Below, piece by piece: positions 20,200 through 31,699 of a stretch of DNA of 64,000 nt (the stretch's first letter is position 1; every line of letters begins with the position of its first letter). Position numbers and translations under genes: made by a program. Under the pieces are notes generated by a model, which was given only the letters and a program-made list of their open reading frames with translations, was not told the DNA's origin and did no database searches. The stretch covers positions 1,984,001 to 2,048,000 of the forward strand of contig OZ004582.1 in assembly GCA_963924555.1 (NCBI GenBank), written 5' to 3'. The stretch is from Crambe crambe. Taxonomy: Eukaryota; Porifera; Demospongiae; Poecilosclerida; Crambeidae.

Positions 20200-21850
20200 T
20201 CTGGATTTTGGTGCACTTCATTCATATCGGCTGTTGAGGCCTTTGGGGTACATTTGCTTTATCCAGTGGCTTTCTCTTTCCTTCAGAGAGTCCATTTTGG
20301 TCTTTTCCAAGATGGTGAATGTGACATCCTTCTCGAAGTCGTGGAGGGGATCTGTAAAGTGCTTATATAGGGGAAGATTAGTCTTTGTTTTGCTGGCCGC
20401 TCTGTGGCCAGCAAATCTTGTGCCTATTGTTCTTTGCGTCTGTCCCACATATTGGTTTCTTTTGGGGCATTGGTGGTCTGACAGTTTGTGTGTTTTGGGG
20501 TGGGGAAGGTTTTGTTGTTTTGATTAAATGTGACTCTGGGTTTCCTGGACATTCTCCTGCAGCACTTGCAGCAAGGTGTGGCACATGCTGCCGAGTTGCC
20601 ATTGAGGTTAGGGGTTATTGGGATGTTTATCTCAAGTTTCACTCTGACGAGTTTCTGAGACAGGTTCCTTGGCTTTTTGAGGCTGAGGCACGGGGTTGGG
20701 ACCTGTTGCTCTTCACTCTGGTTAGGTTTCAGGGTCTGTCTGAGTTGTTTGATATCGAGGTCTGGGGTGTATTCCATTCCCAGGAACGTGTCCTATTTTC
20801 TAGTGCTCTTTGCAGTAGTGTTTTGGGGTAGTTCCTGTCTCTGAAAGATTTTATGTACTCTTGTTTATCTGAACAGGCCCTGAGCAGTCTGGTCAGTTCC
20901 CCTCTAACTATGCCACCAAAGGTGTTTCTGGGGTGGGAGTATTTCAAGTATTGGAACTTGTTGGTCTTTTTGAAAAAGGGTTTGAAATCTAGTATTCCCG
21001 TATCATGGTACCTTTTTCCTTTGTAGATGGTCACATCGAGGAAGTCCACTGTGGTTTCTGAGCATTCGTATGTGAACTTTATCGTCCCGTGTGACCCGTT
21101 GAGGAACCTGATGAATTCCTTCAGTGAATCCAGAGGGCCCGGCCAGATGCACAGGATGTCGTCAATGTATCTCTATGTTAGGCAGGGGCCATCTTGGTCC
21201 CCATTGCCGTGCCCTGTACTTGGTGGTACATTTTGCCAGCAAATTGAAAGTGATTTCTTGTGAGGACAATGTTTAATAGGTCGGTCATTGTTCCGGTCGG
21301 TAAGGGATGTCATCCAAATTAGGGTTGTTTGTATAGAGTCTGTTTCTGACTGCCTCATTGTGTGGGATGTTGAGGTACAGGGCACTGACATCAATAGTTG
21401 CTAGCGTGCAGTTTGTAGGGAGTTTGGTTTTTTCTAGTATATTTATCAGGTGACCCGTGTTGTCTATGTGGGAGTCTATTGTGTGGACAAACGGTTGTAG
21501 GTGGAGGTCCACCAGTTGGGAGATTTTTTCTGTGGGTCCTCGGTCTCACCGATATGGGGTCCTTGTGTATTTTCTTGAGGAAGTACAGCTGTTGGGTTCT
21601 TGGCGTTTTATCCTCTTTGAAGGTCAGGTAGTCTTAGGTAGTCTGATCTATGGTGCCTCTCTTGTACATGGAGGTCACGTATCTGTTGATAGCTTTTGCC
21701 AGTTGTGGTGTGGGGTCCTGGTCTATCTCTCTGTAGATTTTCTGATCCAACACGTATTTGTCTGTGTCTTCCACTACTATTCCAGAGCCTTTGTCGGCAC
21801 TCTCGATGACCAGGTCCTGGCTGGATGCCAGTCTGTTTAGTATGGAGCGT
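20200..21850 (-). mobile_element. Penelope-like retroelement, RT plus GIY-YIG endonuclease (decayed)
   Basis: Read on the minus strand from 21850: VIESADKGSGIVVEDTDKYV (typical Penelope N-terminal RT block), HQVQGTAMGTKMAPA, RYIDDILCIWPGP (catalytic RT motif near 21160), VDFLDVTIYKGKRYHDTG, a Cys-rich linker, then YVGQTQRTIGTRFAGHRA and HWIKQMYPKGLN, which are the GIY-YIG nuclease motifs. Several frameshifts. Penelope elements use this RT/nuclease pair to prime reverse transcription at a nick. Its 5' edge abuts minisatellite array A. Confidence 0.8.
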
Positions 21851-21865
21851 TATCAGTGTCAAAAA

Positions 21866-22112
21866 AATGCTAGCGATCTGAAACATACGGAGGTCGATCT
21901 GGAGGTCGGTCTGAAACTTACGGGGTCGATCTGAAACGTATGGAGATCGGTGTAAATTTACGGAGGTTGGTCTGTAAGGCAAGTTGGTCTGAAACTTACG
22001 GAGGTCGTCTGCTGAAACTTACGAAGGGCTGTCTGTAAGGAGGTCGGTCTGAAAGGAGTTCAGTCTGTGAAACTTACGGAGGTCGGTCCTGAAACTTACG
22101 GAGGTGGATCTA
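21866..22112 (+). repeat. Minisatellite array A, ~21-bp unit (GAAACTTACGGAGGTCGGTCT)
   Basis: About ten imperfect copies of GAAACTTACGGAGGTCGGTC. The reverse-complement array lies at 26745-27000, so the two arrays face each other across the HECT-like gene. Confidence 0.85.
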
Positions 22113-22281
22113 AGAGATATGAGATAGGTATGGTCTTTATGAGAGCGATCTGCGATCTGAAGTGAGCTTCATAAGTCAAGTCAAGCAACGATCGTACGCG
22201 CATGCGCATTCTGGTCACACCCTCCACGATCCAAAGGCGCGGTTATATTGGTGTGGCCTAGTGCTACACGTGGACACTAAA

Positions 22282-23137
22282 ATGGCAGATCATACTTTTG
22301 AGCGGGCTAAAAATCTTCTGTTGCAGGCAGTTAATACTGTTATCGAGGTAGCATCTTCACAAGCTTCACCGGTACCACAAGCTTCACATCAAGAAGTGCA
22401 GGCTTCATCTCGCCCTTCTATTACTCCATCTTCAAGTGGAGTCACACTTGGGCACACCCCCCTTACTCCACACAGCAGCAGCAGCAGTTCAAGTCGTGCT
22501 GTTAAAGAACATAGACATGTCTTTGGGTACAAGCCACTGAAAGGTAAAGGCCCAAGTAAAGGGAAAGGTCGTGCCGTTAAAGCTAAACCATGGCGAAAAG
22601 ATTGTATTTGTCTTTATGACTGCGAGCAAACATGGAAGCCATCACCCGAAGAAAAAATCGAGCTAGCTAGAATGGGACTAGGATTGAGAAGCAACTTAAT
22701 GTTTGATAACAATGGAGATGCTCAACATATTCACAGTGTTATAATGAAGGAGTTTCCAGTTTTAACAACGTGTGGAGGATATACGCTTCTACGTCTAGCA
22801 GAAAATTCTCATAATATGGTTGAAATTGAAGGACCAGATAATGGAATGACGGTTCAATACCTCAAGGATATCTTAAATCATGCGAAGCTATACATCAGAC
22901 CACTGCAAAAGGATATAACTAATGAAGATATGAAACCTTATTCAACTCCACAAGTAAGACTGGAAGATTATTATTTTGGTTTAATATTTTTGCAGATAGC
23001 TATTGAGCTAGCTATATATAGCTACTGACTTGAAAATATTTGTAAGCAAGACATGTGATACTATGCTTCCTTTATCTCAGCTAAGAAAACATGTGGCTAG
23101 TTGTAAAGAGAAACATCAAAGTGCATCTCTGAGTCCT
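22282..23137 (+). CDS. G2E3/HECT-like gene, N-terminal exons
   Basis: I choose ATG 22282 (MADHTFERAKNLLLQAVNTV), not the upstream in-frame ATG at 22162, because the first 40 codons upstream look non-coding. The exon runs to a CAA|GTAAGA donor at 22953. It encodes a Ser/Pro-rich part, a basic segment (KGPSKGKGRAVKAKPWRK), and ELARMGLGLRSNLMFD ... VLTTCGGYTLLRLAE ... YIRPLQ. I recognise this arrangement from the multicopy 'G2/M-phase E3 ligase-like' proteins of cnidarians and sponges. A second exon near 23018-23137 reads KTCDTMLPLSQLRKHVASC, a C2HC-like finger. The HECT part is at 25450-25930. Presumed role: ubiquitin transfer; no substrate can be inferred. Confidence 0.6.
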
Positions 23138-23249
23138 CCTAGGTTATTGCTAGCTCTTTTAAGGCACTAAATTTTCAAGGATATTATAGCTATACCACAG
23201 GGTGAAAGGAAAACCTTGAAAATTAAGTTCCTCAAGAATAGAAATGCTA

Positions 23250-23610
23250 TAAATAATGAGCTTATTATATAGATTGAAGAACAAGAAAAAAAAGCAGCAG
23301 GATGATTCAGATGATTTTATAATGCCTCATGATAGCTCTATATACAATTGCAGATCTAAGAAGAGGAGAGGAACTAAGACAAGATCTAGATCGGCAAATG
23401 ATATTTCCGAGGAGAGCTCAAGTGACAGTAGAACATCTCACATGTAGGTATACATTAATGAATTTGCAACTTTTTAAAAGGATAAAAGAGGACGGTCCAT
23501 CATATTATGTAGAAATAAGGAGTTCTAGTGATGATGATGATAACTTACCTCAAATAAGGTACACTATTATGGGTTTAGCCAACTCCTATAATTATTATGC
23601 TGAAGTATAA
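23250..23610 (+). pseudogene. Low-complexity coding stretch of the HECT-like locus
   Basis: Overlapping frames give a Lys/Arg- and Ser-rich stretch (RSKKRRGTKTRSRSANDISE) and a second frame with RSSSDDDDNLPQ. This could be a linker exon of the HECT-like gene. No domain is recognisable and the frame is not settled. Confidence 0.3.
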
Positions 23611-23699
23611 TTGATCGTTTAGTGTGACTACCAATTCCTGAACCTATATCTCCTATTATAAAAGAACGACAGTATGGGAGTACAACTTATTAGACCAGG

Positions 23700-24225
23700 T
23701 TTATTTATGTGAAAAGGGCCACAACTATGGACCACATTTTTTGGTGTGGCCTACCCACCTCATCATAAAAATGTGTTGCTGGCGGGTCTGGGGTGTGGCT
23801 TTGTACCCGAAATCCCTTAATTAGTGCCACCATTACCGAAAAACCTATTTTGGTCAATATCTGCATAACCGTACATGCTAACACCACAAGTAAAGTATCT
23901 ATACCCATGTTTTCATGGTTAGGGATTGCAGTTTTTGTGTTTATCTAAGTAATTAGGATGCCTCATGATGGCCCAAAGGCTAAATTAATTGATGTAGCTC
24001 TATAATAACAAGAAACCGGAGGACCACAATGGTGTACCCTATTTATTTGGTGCGGTCTACTCACCTCATTATAAAAATGTGTTACTGCTGGGCCTGGAAT
24101 GTGGCTTTGCACCTGAAATCCCTTGATAATAGTGACACTAGCTATTACTGAAAACTCAACATCTGCACAACAGTATAGCTACATGCATTTATACCCATAC
24201 ATAAAACTCTAACGAAGCATTCATA
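23700..24225 (+). repeat. Two direct, diverged copies of a ~240-bp repeat
   Basis: 23710-23950 and 24015-24220 share TGTGGCTTTG, CTGAAATCCCTT, CCTCATNATAAAAATGTGTT and the following order. They lie in the HECT-like locus, just upstream of the nested nuclease-like element. Confidence 0.75.
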
Positions 24226-24229
24226 TGCA

Positions 24230-25320
24230 ATAATGGCTAGGGATCTTCTGGTGAAGATTTGTTCATTTCATGGAGAACAGGTCCACTTAATCAAAGATGC
24301 TGAGCGTAACCTGGTATTCCTCAAGCTTTCAACATTACCGGGCCTGACCAGGCCCAACGACAAGTGGTGTAGAACTGCTCAAAAATATTTTATTCAAACA
24401 AGCGTTTGCCAACTTTCTCATTGAGGAATGGAAGAAACCCCCAATCATTAGAAGCAAGATAGTGTATATTTCACATGGGTGGTACATGAAGGTGAACAAC
24501 AAAGAAGGAGTAGTAGAAGAGGAAGTACTATATGCTGGAAACAGAAAAACAAATCACCTCCAATGTCAATATGAAGAAGCTAGCTAACACTCTCCTTGCA
24601 TTTCATACGAACAGCATTTCCAGTGTGACTATTCTGGTAAGGTCCACTGATACAGACGTCCTCATCATTCTTCTTGGACTTGCTGGAAGGTCAGAAGAAA
24701 TTAACATCATCCTAGACTGCAACCACCGAAGGTATATTGGAATCTCATAACTAGCTGCTATACTTGAAGAGAAACAGCCTGGCTTGATTGAAGCACTAAT
24801 GGCCTACATGCCTTGACAGGCTGTGACTTCACTTCATATTTCTTCAGGAAAGGAAAGGTGAAGCCCTTTCAGTGGCTGGAGGCACATCAGGAACATGTCA
24901 TGGCACTACAATCCCTCTGATGAAGTGGACATTCCGGGTGTTACTGCTTTTGTCTGCTCGCTATATGGATCCAAAACATCTGATATTACTGATGCGCGAT
25001 ACAAGGCCTTCATGAGTATGAGTGATGATAAAGGCAAAGAAGATCAACTGTGCTTCTCTGCCACCATGTGCCAAAACACTTCTCAATCACATCAAAAGAG
25101 CACAATATGTAGCAAGAATGTGGAGGGCTGATGAGACCAGTGAAGTTAGTCCAACTGACTATGGATGGAAGTTAACTACTTTGAACCAGGAAGTTCTGTT
25201 CCAGAGTCCCTCAGGCCTGCAGATGAAGGCAAAGATATGCAGGCTACATCATCAGATGATGAGGAACCAGAATCTGACAACGCTTGGAGTGATAATAGTG
25301 ACAGTGATGACAGATGAGGA
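24230..25320 (+). pseudogene. Nested element gene with PIN/FEN-like signature, copy 1
   Basis: Successive frames read EEWKKPPIIRSKIVYISHG, then ILVRSTDTDVLIILLGLAG (acidic D-x-D-V strand), then LHALTGCDFTSYFFRKGKVK, then LPPCAKTLLNHIKRAQYVAR, and an acidic tail, DDEEPESDNAWSDNSDSDD, ending at 25316. The (S/T)-x-DTDVL and H-ALTGCD-x-(T/S) pair are conserved in a widespread multicopy family of early animals that resembles FEN/PIN nuclease folds. Four frame breaks. AATAAA follows at about 25369. It sits between HECT-like exons on the same strand. Confidence 0.55.
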
Positions 25321-25449
25321 AATGTGAACAATTTATTGTATCTGTGCTATCTTGGGGTATCTTTCATTAATAAACACTTTTTAACACAAGAACTGCAATC
25401 CCTGACCATAGATGTCCAAACAATGTTCATAAAGTAATAAATTATTTTT

Positions 25450-25930
25450 GTGCTGTGCATAGCTCTTTTGTTAACCTCATTGATGATGATGATGAATGGC
25501 TGAAGGATCCTACAGTGCAGAATATTATCGAACAATCAGTTGTCAAGAGTGATGAGATATCAAGGTATAATAATAATTCAGATTAATATTTTTTCTGTGA
25601 CTACCGTTTAATTATTATAGTGATGAATTGACTCTTGAAGGAGTGATAAAGCAGCACAGAGCCCAGATTATTACAGGAGACCCTGATAATCCTCATCGTA
25701 TAACAGTAGGAAGAAGTAGCATTTTGGAGGATACTCTAGAAGATATTTGTTTTGGCTTTGATGAGAGCAAGCATTTTCGTGTTACTTTTCTGGGCGACCC
25801 TGCTGTAGATCAAGGAGAGCCAAAAAGAGAATTTTTTATGCTTTTGATGGGTGCCATTGCAAACAGTGGTTCCCTTTTAGATGGTCCACCAGATCGGAGA
25901 ATTTTAAGACATAATGCAAATGCTTTTCAG
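25450..25930 (+). pseudogene. G2E3/HECT-like gene, start of HECT domain
   Basis: Exon at about 25450-25554 reads DDDDEWLKDPTVQNIIEQSV and ends at AG|GTATAA. Exon 25621-25930 reads RITVGRSSILEDTLEDICFG, VTFLGDPAVDQGEPKREFFM and GSLLDGPPDRRILRHNANAF. This is the N-lobe start of a HECT domain (R-x-I-x-V-R, VxFxGE-x2-D-x-G-G-x2-REFF), ending at a CAG|GTTAGG donor. The later HECT parts, including the catalytic Cys, were not found before the next repeat array, so the gene appears 3'-truncated. Confidence 0.6.
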
Positions 25931-26744
25931 GTTAGGATGCTAAGCTGCATGTTCAAGGGATGAGTAGCTGCCTCGTTGTTAACATTATAGAAATAACTAT
26001 CCCATACAACTGGACAGAATCAATCAACACAACCATCAACTCAAATACAAGCAGTTTGTTCCACGAACTTTCTGGCCATGAAAATTGTTCTTGAGGCCCT
26101 TTCCCCCTAGCTACATCAAGCAGAGATACTAGGTCTGAACTTGCTGAGAAGGGAGAAGGAACATGAAATAGTATTCTCGAGCACCAAAGGGAATAGCCAT
26201 GTAGCTCACTCCACCCCTCCTAGTTTCTCTCCTGTCAGTTCCTTTTTATTGCTCTATATTTATATTTCTTATACACTCTTGCTATGGGACCTTGAGTCTG
26301 ACTCTTATTTCTTTTTGATCACCATTTGTTTATTTGTCACTTCAGAAATAATTGGTTCCCATGCCTCAAGCTTCTCTCTGGTAAACTACTCATTTTATAC
26401 AGACACTACAGCTTCACTTTATCTCTTTAAGGCTAGGCTTCTTCTGACAAGGATTCAGTATAATGTACTCATCCTCCTTGGCTTCTAGCTCTGTGTGTAG
26501 CTAGAAAACATACATTTTTAGTCATACCTAACACAGAGCTAGATTTGCTTACCAGTGAAGGGGTCTTGGTTCTGGCTTCACTAACTCCTTCTCAGAGAAA
26601 CAAAACAAAATGAAAGGCCTGGGAACATTCATCTCCCATTGTCATGGGCATGCGCACAACTTGGTTCAAAGGTCAATGGAGAAGTCTGAAAAATTTTCTA
26701 AGTCAAAACCTCGTCCAAAAAAAAAAATCGCCCGCGCCGGACGA
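25931..26744. other. No identified gene
   Basis: A hydrophobic open frame at 26141-26488 has no family signature. AGCTAGAAAACATAC and T/C-rich tracts only. Confidence 0.4.
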
Positions 26745-27000
26745 GTTTCAGACCAACCTTAAGTTTCAGATCGACCTCCGTACGTTTCAGACCGACCTCC
26801 GTAAGTTTCAGATCGATCTCCAGACCGCTAGCATAACTTACGCTCCATACAGACCGACCTCTGTAAATTTTAGACCGACCTCCGTAAGTTTCCGATCGAC
26901 CTCCGTAAGTTTTAGACCGCTAGCACTCCATACAGACCGACCTCCGTACATTTTAGATCGACCTCCGAAGTTCCAGATCGATCTTTGTAAATACAGCTAA
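26745..27000 (-). repeat. Minisatellite array B, inverse of array A
   Basis: Copies of AGTTTCAGACCGACCTCCGT, the reverse complement of the 21866-22112 unit. Confidence 0.85.
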
Positions 27001-27690
27001 TTGAACACCGTGGTTCTAGGCAACAGATATCCATGGCTCATTAGCCAAATGGCTAATTGACCAACGTGGTTCTTTTGGCTCATTAGCCAAAAAGCCCTAA
27101 ACCCTAAACCAGCGTAATTGACCACCGTGGTTCTTTTATTCTTTGGCCACAGATATCTATGGCTCATTAGCCAAAGAGCCCTAAACCAGCCCCTAATATG
27201 GCTAATTGACCACTGTGGTTCTTTTATTCTTTGGCCACAGATATCCATGGTTCATTAGCCAAAGAGCCCTAAACCAGCCCTTAATACGGCTAATTGACCA
27301 CCGTGGTTCTTTTATACTTTGGCCACAGATATCTATGGCTCATTTGCCAAAGAGCCCTAAACCAGTCCCTAATACGGCTAATTGACCACCGTGGTTCTTT
27401 TATTCTTTGACCACAGATATCCACGATTCATTAGCCAAAGGAGCCTCAAACCAGCCCCAAGTGACCACCGTGGTTCTTTTATTCTTTAGCCACAGATATC
27501 CATGGTTCATTAGCCGAAAAGCCCCAAACCAGCCCCAAGTGACCACCGTGGTTCTTTTATTCTTTAGCCACAGATATCCATGGCTCACAGCCCCAAACCA
27601 GCCCCAAGTGACTACCGTGGCTCTTTTATTCTTTAGCCACAGATATCCATGGCTCATGTGCCAAAAAGCCCCAAAATCTGTGGCTCTCTG
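27001..27690 (+). repeat. Satellite S1, ~75-100-bp units, about eight copies
   Basis: The unit contains GACCACCGTGGTTCTTTTAT, TCTTTGGCCACAGATATCCA and AGCCAAAGAGCCCTAAACCA. Unit length varies (75-105 bp), so open frames across it are chance products. Confidence 0.9.
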
Positions 27691-27699
27691 TGGCCCTAA

Positions 27700-28110
27700 G
27701 GCTAAAAGCAATGGCTCAAAATTAGCTTTTTTTTTAGAAATTGAAATATCTCAAAAAATTTAATAGTTAGACAAAATCCGATTGAAGATTTGGAAACCAT
27801 ATTACCATATAAGGAAAAAAAATTAATAACTCCGGAAATATTGAGTTTATGGAAAATCCATAGGGACCAAAATGCTCCCACGCATGCATGGTTTACGAAT
27901 ATCTAGTAACCCCAGCTGTAGCTACTTTCATTTTCGCTGTGGCTGAATTTGGGGCTACCGTGGCCAAGTTTTTAGCCACGCCCCCAATCCACTCTACAGG
28001 TGATGTCATGCACGTAGGCGGGAGCCGCAGTCCATGGCCCTGAGCGTGGATGGGGCTAGGGCTAGGGCTAGGGCTAGTGCTGGGTTAGGGGTTGGGCTGG
28101 AGCGTGTTTT
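27700..28110. other. Spacer with GGGCTA repeats
   Basis: No gene. GGGCTAGGGCTAGGGCTAGG and one TTAGGGG at 28050-28090 resemble a degenerate telomere-like tract of a few units. Confidence 0.5.
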
Positions 28111-28114
28111 GCTC

Positions 28115-28870
28115 CTAGTTGTAGTGCGGAGTACACCCACGCCTATCTGTGTCTGGTTTTGTTTCTTTTTCAGTGTCTTCGACATCTGGACGGACGAGAA
28201 TGGAATTGTATAGATAGAAAAATTTATTCAAAAAGAGTTCCGACGTTTCGGACTTAAATTGTCCTTTATCAAGGTCTGAATGTTCTATATCTACACATGG
28301 TGTGTTTTTATATCTATCTATGTGAGTATTTGATTGGTCAGTCCTGGGAGGGATCTGATTGGTTGGCCATTCTCGTGATCGACTTAGCGTCCAGGTGGGC
28401 GTGGCTTCGTCGATCTCTGTTGTGTCTCGGGTGGATTCTGGTTGATTCTTTGGTTTCTTTGGAGTGTGGAGGTCCTGCATATGTAGTGGAGGTGTATGGA
28501 AGTGTGGAGGAAAGAGTGCTAAGGGGTTGGTTTCCGTTTGTTTGTCAGTCTGGCTGAGTTTGGTGCTCATGTACAGTTACTGACAGTTGGTGTGTGGATG
28601 TCAGCCCTTGTCGTGTCAGGGTGGATTCCACGTAAGTGCTGTCCAGTGTATGGTGCTGGACTAGCTTATGAGGTCTGTGTTTGGTGTGTAGGTCTTCCCT
28701 TTTTTTTTTTTTTTTTTTTGACGATCTGCAAATCAGTGTATATTATTATATTATGACAATACAGTGTAGGAGAATACAGTGTAGGAGATAAAATAGTGTA
28801 GAAGATGGATAAAACAGTGTAGAGGATAAAACAGTGTAGAGGATTAAAAAACAAAAGTGAAAAAAGGGTC
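28115..28870 (-). mobile_element. Penelope-like terminal (pseudo-LTR) region, copy 1
   Basis: CGACGTTTCGGAC and TCCTTTATCAAGGTCTGAAT, followed by a long GTGTGG-rich stretch, recur at 31140, 33845 and in part elsewhere, all in the same orientation. On the minus strand the sequence DLDKGQFKSETSELFLNKFF gives the end typical of Penelope-family element regions. A T18 run lies at about 28700-28718. No ORF of its own. Confidence 0.6.
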
Positions 28871-28884
28871 AACAATTCATGTGT

Positions 28885-30791
28885 TCAGTCTGTATATCCT
28901 GCTTCCGAGGATGCAAGGTCAACAGGAGGGAGGGGATCTCTGGCTGCCCGTCCAGCAGCTGAGCGGGCCCCTCTGATACACTGGATGGACGATCGTAGAA
29001 GGGCAAAGCTCAGCGAGCATCTCAGCCAGGCCATGGTGGAGCTGTACGTCTGATCTCTTTTCTGGGCAAGCATAGAGGCCAGCCTCTTATAGCACACTGT
29101 TGCTGCAGCTCCCATGCCTCCAGTCAGGGATAGTACTAAAGGTGTAAATGTGCCATGTTCTATCTCCCTCACCCGCTGGTCATAGGCCCGTTTTTTGAGA
29201 TTTTCATGCTTTCGATAGCAAGAAGCAATGGGCTGGCTGTTTGACTGTGCGTGGGGGTTGAACACCCGGATGTCGAAAAATGCCTTCTCATGTCTACCTC
29301 CCCAGAATCCATTGGCGGCCACGTCCAACCTGGCACCATCGGTGGCAATTGCAGATGCTCCATCAAGGGTCTCCCCAGACAGCGGTTGCAAATGTGGTTC
29401 AGTGCATACATCATGACAGACCTCCGACAGTAGTGTGGCCGTGAAGTCTCTCACTTCATTATGGCGCAGGGTGGGGAAGCCACCCTTGGGGCATGAAAGG
29501 GCATGTTGGATGGAGAACGACACACCACAAGCACAGTGAGTTGGAGTGTGAAGAGGAGACCAACCATATCTCAGAGCAAGGGCATCACGAAACGCACCCT
29601 TATGGAGGGAGAAACCAAGCTCCCTGATTGGGAGGGACGTTAGCCAGCTCGAGGCACCCCTTTCTTGGGCCAAGTCCATGGCCCGCTGCAGGGAACCTGG
29701 TAACAAGTTCTGGACAGCCGACGCAGCCTCTGTCTCCTGGGTCCTTTTGCTGGTCTTCAGTTCAGATTTTGCGGAAATTTCAGCAATGCACTCATAGGAG
29801 TACTCATCACACTAGGTTGAGATTTGGGTGGCTAATGGACCTGCAATGGCTGTTGAAGCAGCGTACTCGTGCAGAGAGGCCTTGGTGGGATTTACAATGG
29901 CCAGCCCCCCCCCCAACCTTGTAGGGAGAGCAAGAAGGTCACGTACGGTATCATCTGGAGGGGCCCTGCCAGTCAGTGCCGGAATAAAGGTGGTACGTAG
30001 AAAATCCTCCAGAGGCTCCAATTGGGGGGCTATGTCAGGAGTAGATCTGCAGAGATACGAGAACTTATGCAGGAAGCCGTGGGTGAAGGCTGCATAGGCT
30101 GCGTGAGGCTGAGACTTGGTAATGTCCACTAGAACCTGCAATTCACTGACCCAGCTGTTAACCTTCTCTCAGTTTCGCAGACCCCGATGGGGCGCACACC
30201 CGGGCACTTGTCGAGGGCAATCAGCCGACAGGCCAGGAAACTTGAGAGACCCTTGGGATCCACCAGGGAGGTGCAAAGGCGTCTTGCAAAGAGGGCGAGA
30301 GAGTGGCACAGCTCCTGTGAGGGGGCATGAAAGGATGTACATAGCCTTCTCCAGCAATGAGCATCAAGACCAGAAGGGCCTGCAGCACCCTTGGTCGATA
30401 AGGCTGCCGAGCGGATGGAGCTCGCATCAATGTTGTCAAAGATGACAGGATGTATGGTTGGTGGATCGGGACAGTTTGCAAGAAGAGTATCAGTAGAGGC
30501 AGGCTTGGCAGAAGGGTGCTTGGACTTTAATACATCCAGGACGGTGGATGACAATGGGTCATCCTTGTTGACGTGGTCCGATACTCGAAGCACACCTCCT
30601 GCCCCCCTACTTGTGAGGAGGTCCAAAGCAGCACCAGTCTTGCCCCTGAACATCAAGTTGGAAAAAATCCTTGCCACATTCTGGTCCTGCTTCTGGCGCG
30701 GGGCTCCCCTGGGGCCCTTGGATAATCGCTGCTGAAGACACCTGCCTTCTTCCAGGAGAGTACAGATATCACCCTTTGTCCAGAGACCCAT
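28885..30791 (-). mobile_element. Non-LTR retroelement with restriction-like endonuclease tail, RT core deleted
   Basis: The minus strand reads, in order, HPVIFDNIDASSIRSAALST and GPSGLDAHCWRRLCTSFHAP with CRLIALDKCPGVRPIG (N-terminal RT blocks, 30129-30791). After a deletion comes a thumb-like segment (PTRLGGGLAIVNPTK, 29812-30141), then 273 codons (28885-29706) with CACGVSFSIQHALSCPKGG (zinc-binding motif) and DGARLDVAA...FFDIRVFNPHA, a PD-(D/E)xK-like pattern as in REL-endo retroelements. The YxDD block is lost. It is embedded in Penelope repeats. The endonuclease reading is inference from the motif. Confidence 0.7.
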
Positions 30792-30799
30792 GCGGCGCT

Positions 30800-31690
30800 C
30801 TAGACAAGCAATTAGCTCGTCTTCCCTTGTTTGGTTTTTGGACCTAGAACCAGCCTATGATTTGGCTAAGGCTATCAGAGGGGTGTGGTTTCCCTATGGG
30901 TGTATTGAGGGGTTTGGTCCTTCTTACATGATGTTTGTTAGGACTGCTAGGTGTCCATTGTTCGGATTGATAGGGCCCTTTTGTTTGGTTTTCGGGCTAG
31001 GGGCTAGTCTGGTCTGGGGTAGGCCCACGCCTGTCTTCTTCTGCTGGTTTTTTGGTTTGATGGTCTGTGACATCGTTGGCTGGTAGTGGGAGAATGGCTG
31101 GTAATATATTATCGATAGATAAAAGTTTATAAAAAAGAACCGACGTTTCGGACGCTAGCGTCCTTTATCAAGGTCTAGAATGTTCTGTGTCTACACGTGG
31201 TGTGCTTTTATATCTATCTAAATGGTTGTTCTGATTGGTCAGGATCTGATTGGTTGGCCATTCTCGTGATCGACGTAGCATCCGGGTGGGCGTGGCTTCA
31301 TCAATCTCTGTAGTGTCACGGGTGGATTTTGTCAATTGTTGGTTGATTCTTTGGTTTCTTTGGAGTGTGGAAGTCCTGCATGTGTGGTGGAGGTGTATGG
31401 GGGTATGGAGGAGAGGGGGAGGGAGTGTTAAGGGATTGGTTTCCGTTTAGTTTGTCTGAGTTTGGTGCTCATGACAGTTTGTGTGTGGATGTCAGACCTA
31501 GAACCAGCAATATATGTAAGGGTTTGGCTAAGGCCACCAGAGAGGATGTGGTTATCTTCGGGGCTATATGTGGCAGTATTCTGACTGCTAGGGATCCTTT
31601 ATTCGGATTGCTAGGTGTATAGGGCCCTGTTTGTTTGGTTTTCGGACCTAGAACCAGCATGTGGGTAAGGGTTCGGCTAAGGCCACCAGA
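30800..31690 (-). mobile_element. Penelope-like non-coding repeats
   Basis: Repeats of TTTGGTTTTCGGACCTAGAA and AAGGCCACCAGAGAGGATGT (30830, 31490, 31640) and the CGACGTTTCGGACGCTAGCG block at 31141. The tandem arrangement of these blocks is what Penelope-like terminal duplications produce. Confidence 0.55.
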
Positions 31691-31699
31691 GAGGATGTG

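Noticed and set aside
27400..27763. Long open frames on both strands with repeated protein units
   Set aside because: They are produced by the S1 satellite; unit length varies and is not always a multiple of three.
28050..28090. GGGCTA/TTAGGG-like run as a telomere tract
   Set aside because: Only four or five units with a non-canonical repeat, embedded in interspersed elements; more likely a simple repeat.
28115..28570. 151-codon minus-strand frame
   Set aside because: It lies in Penelope-like terminal repeats that recur elsewhere without the open frame, so it is not a separate gene.
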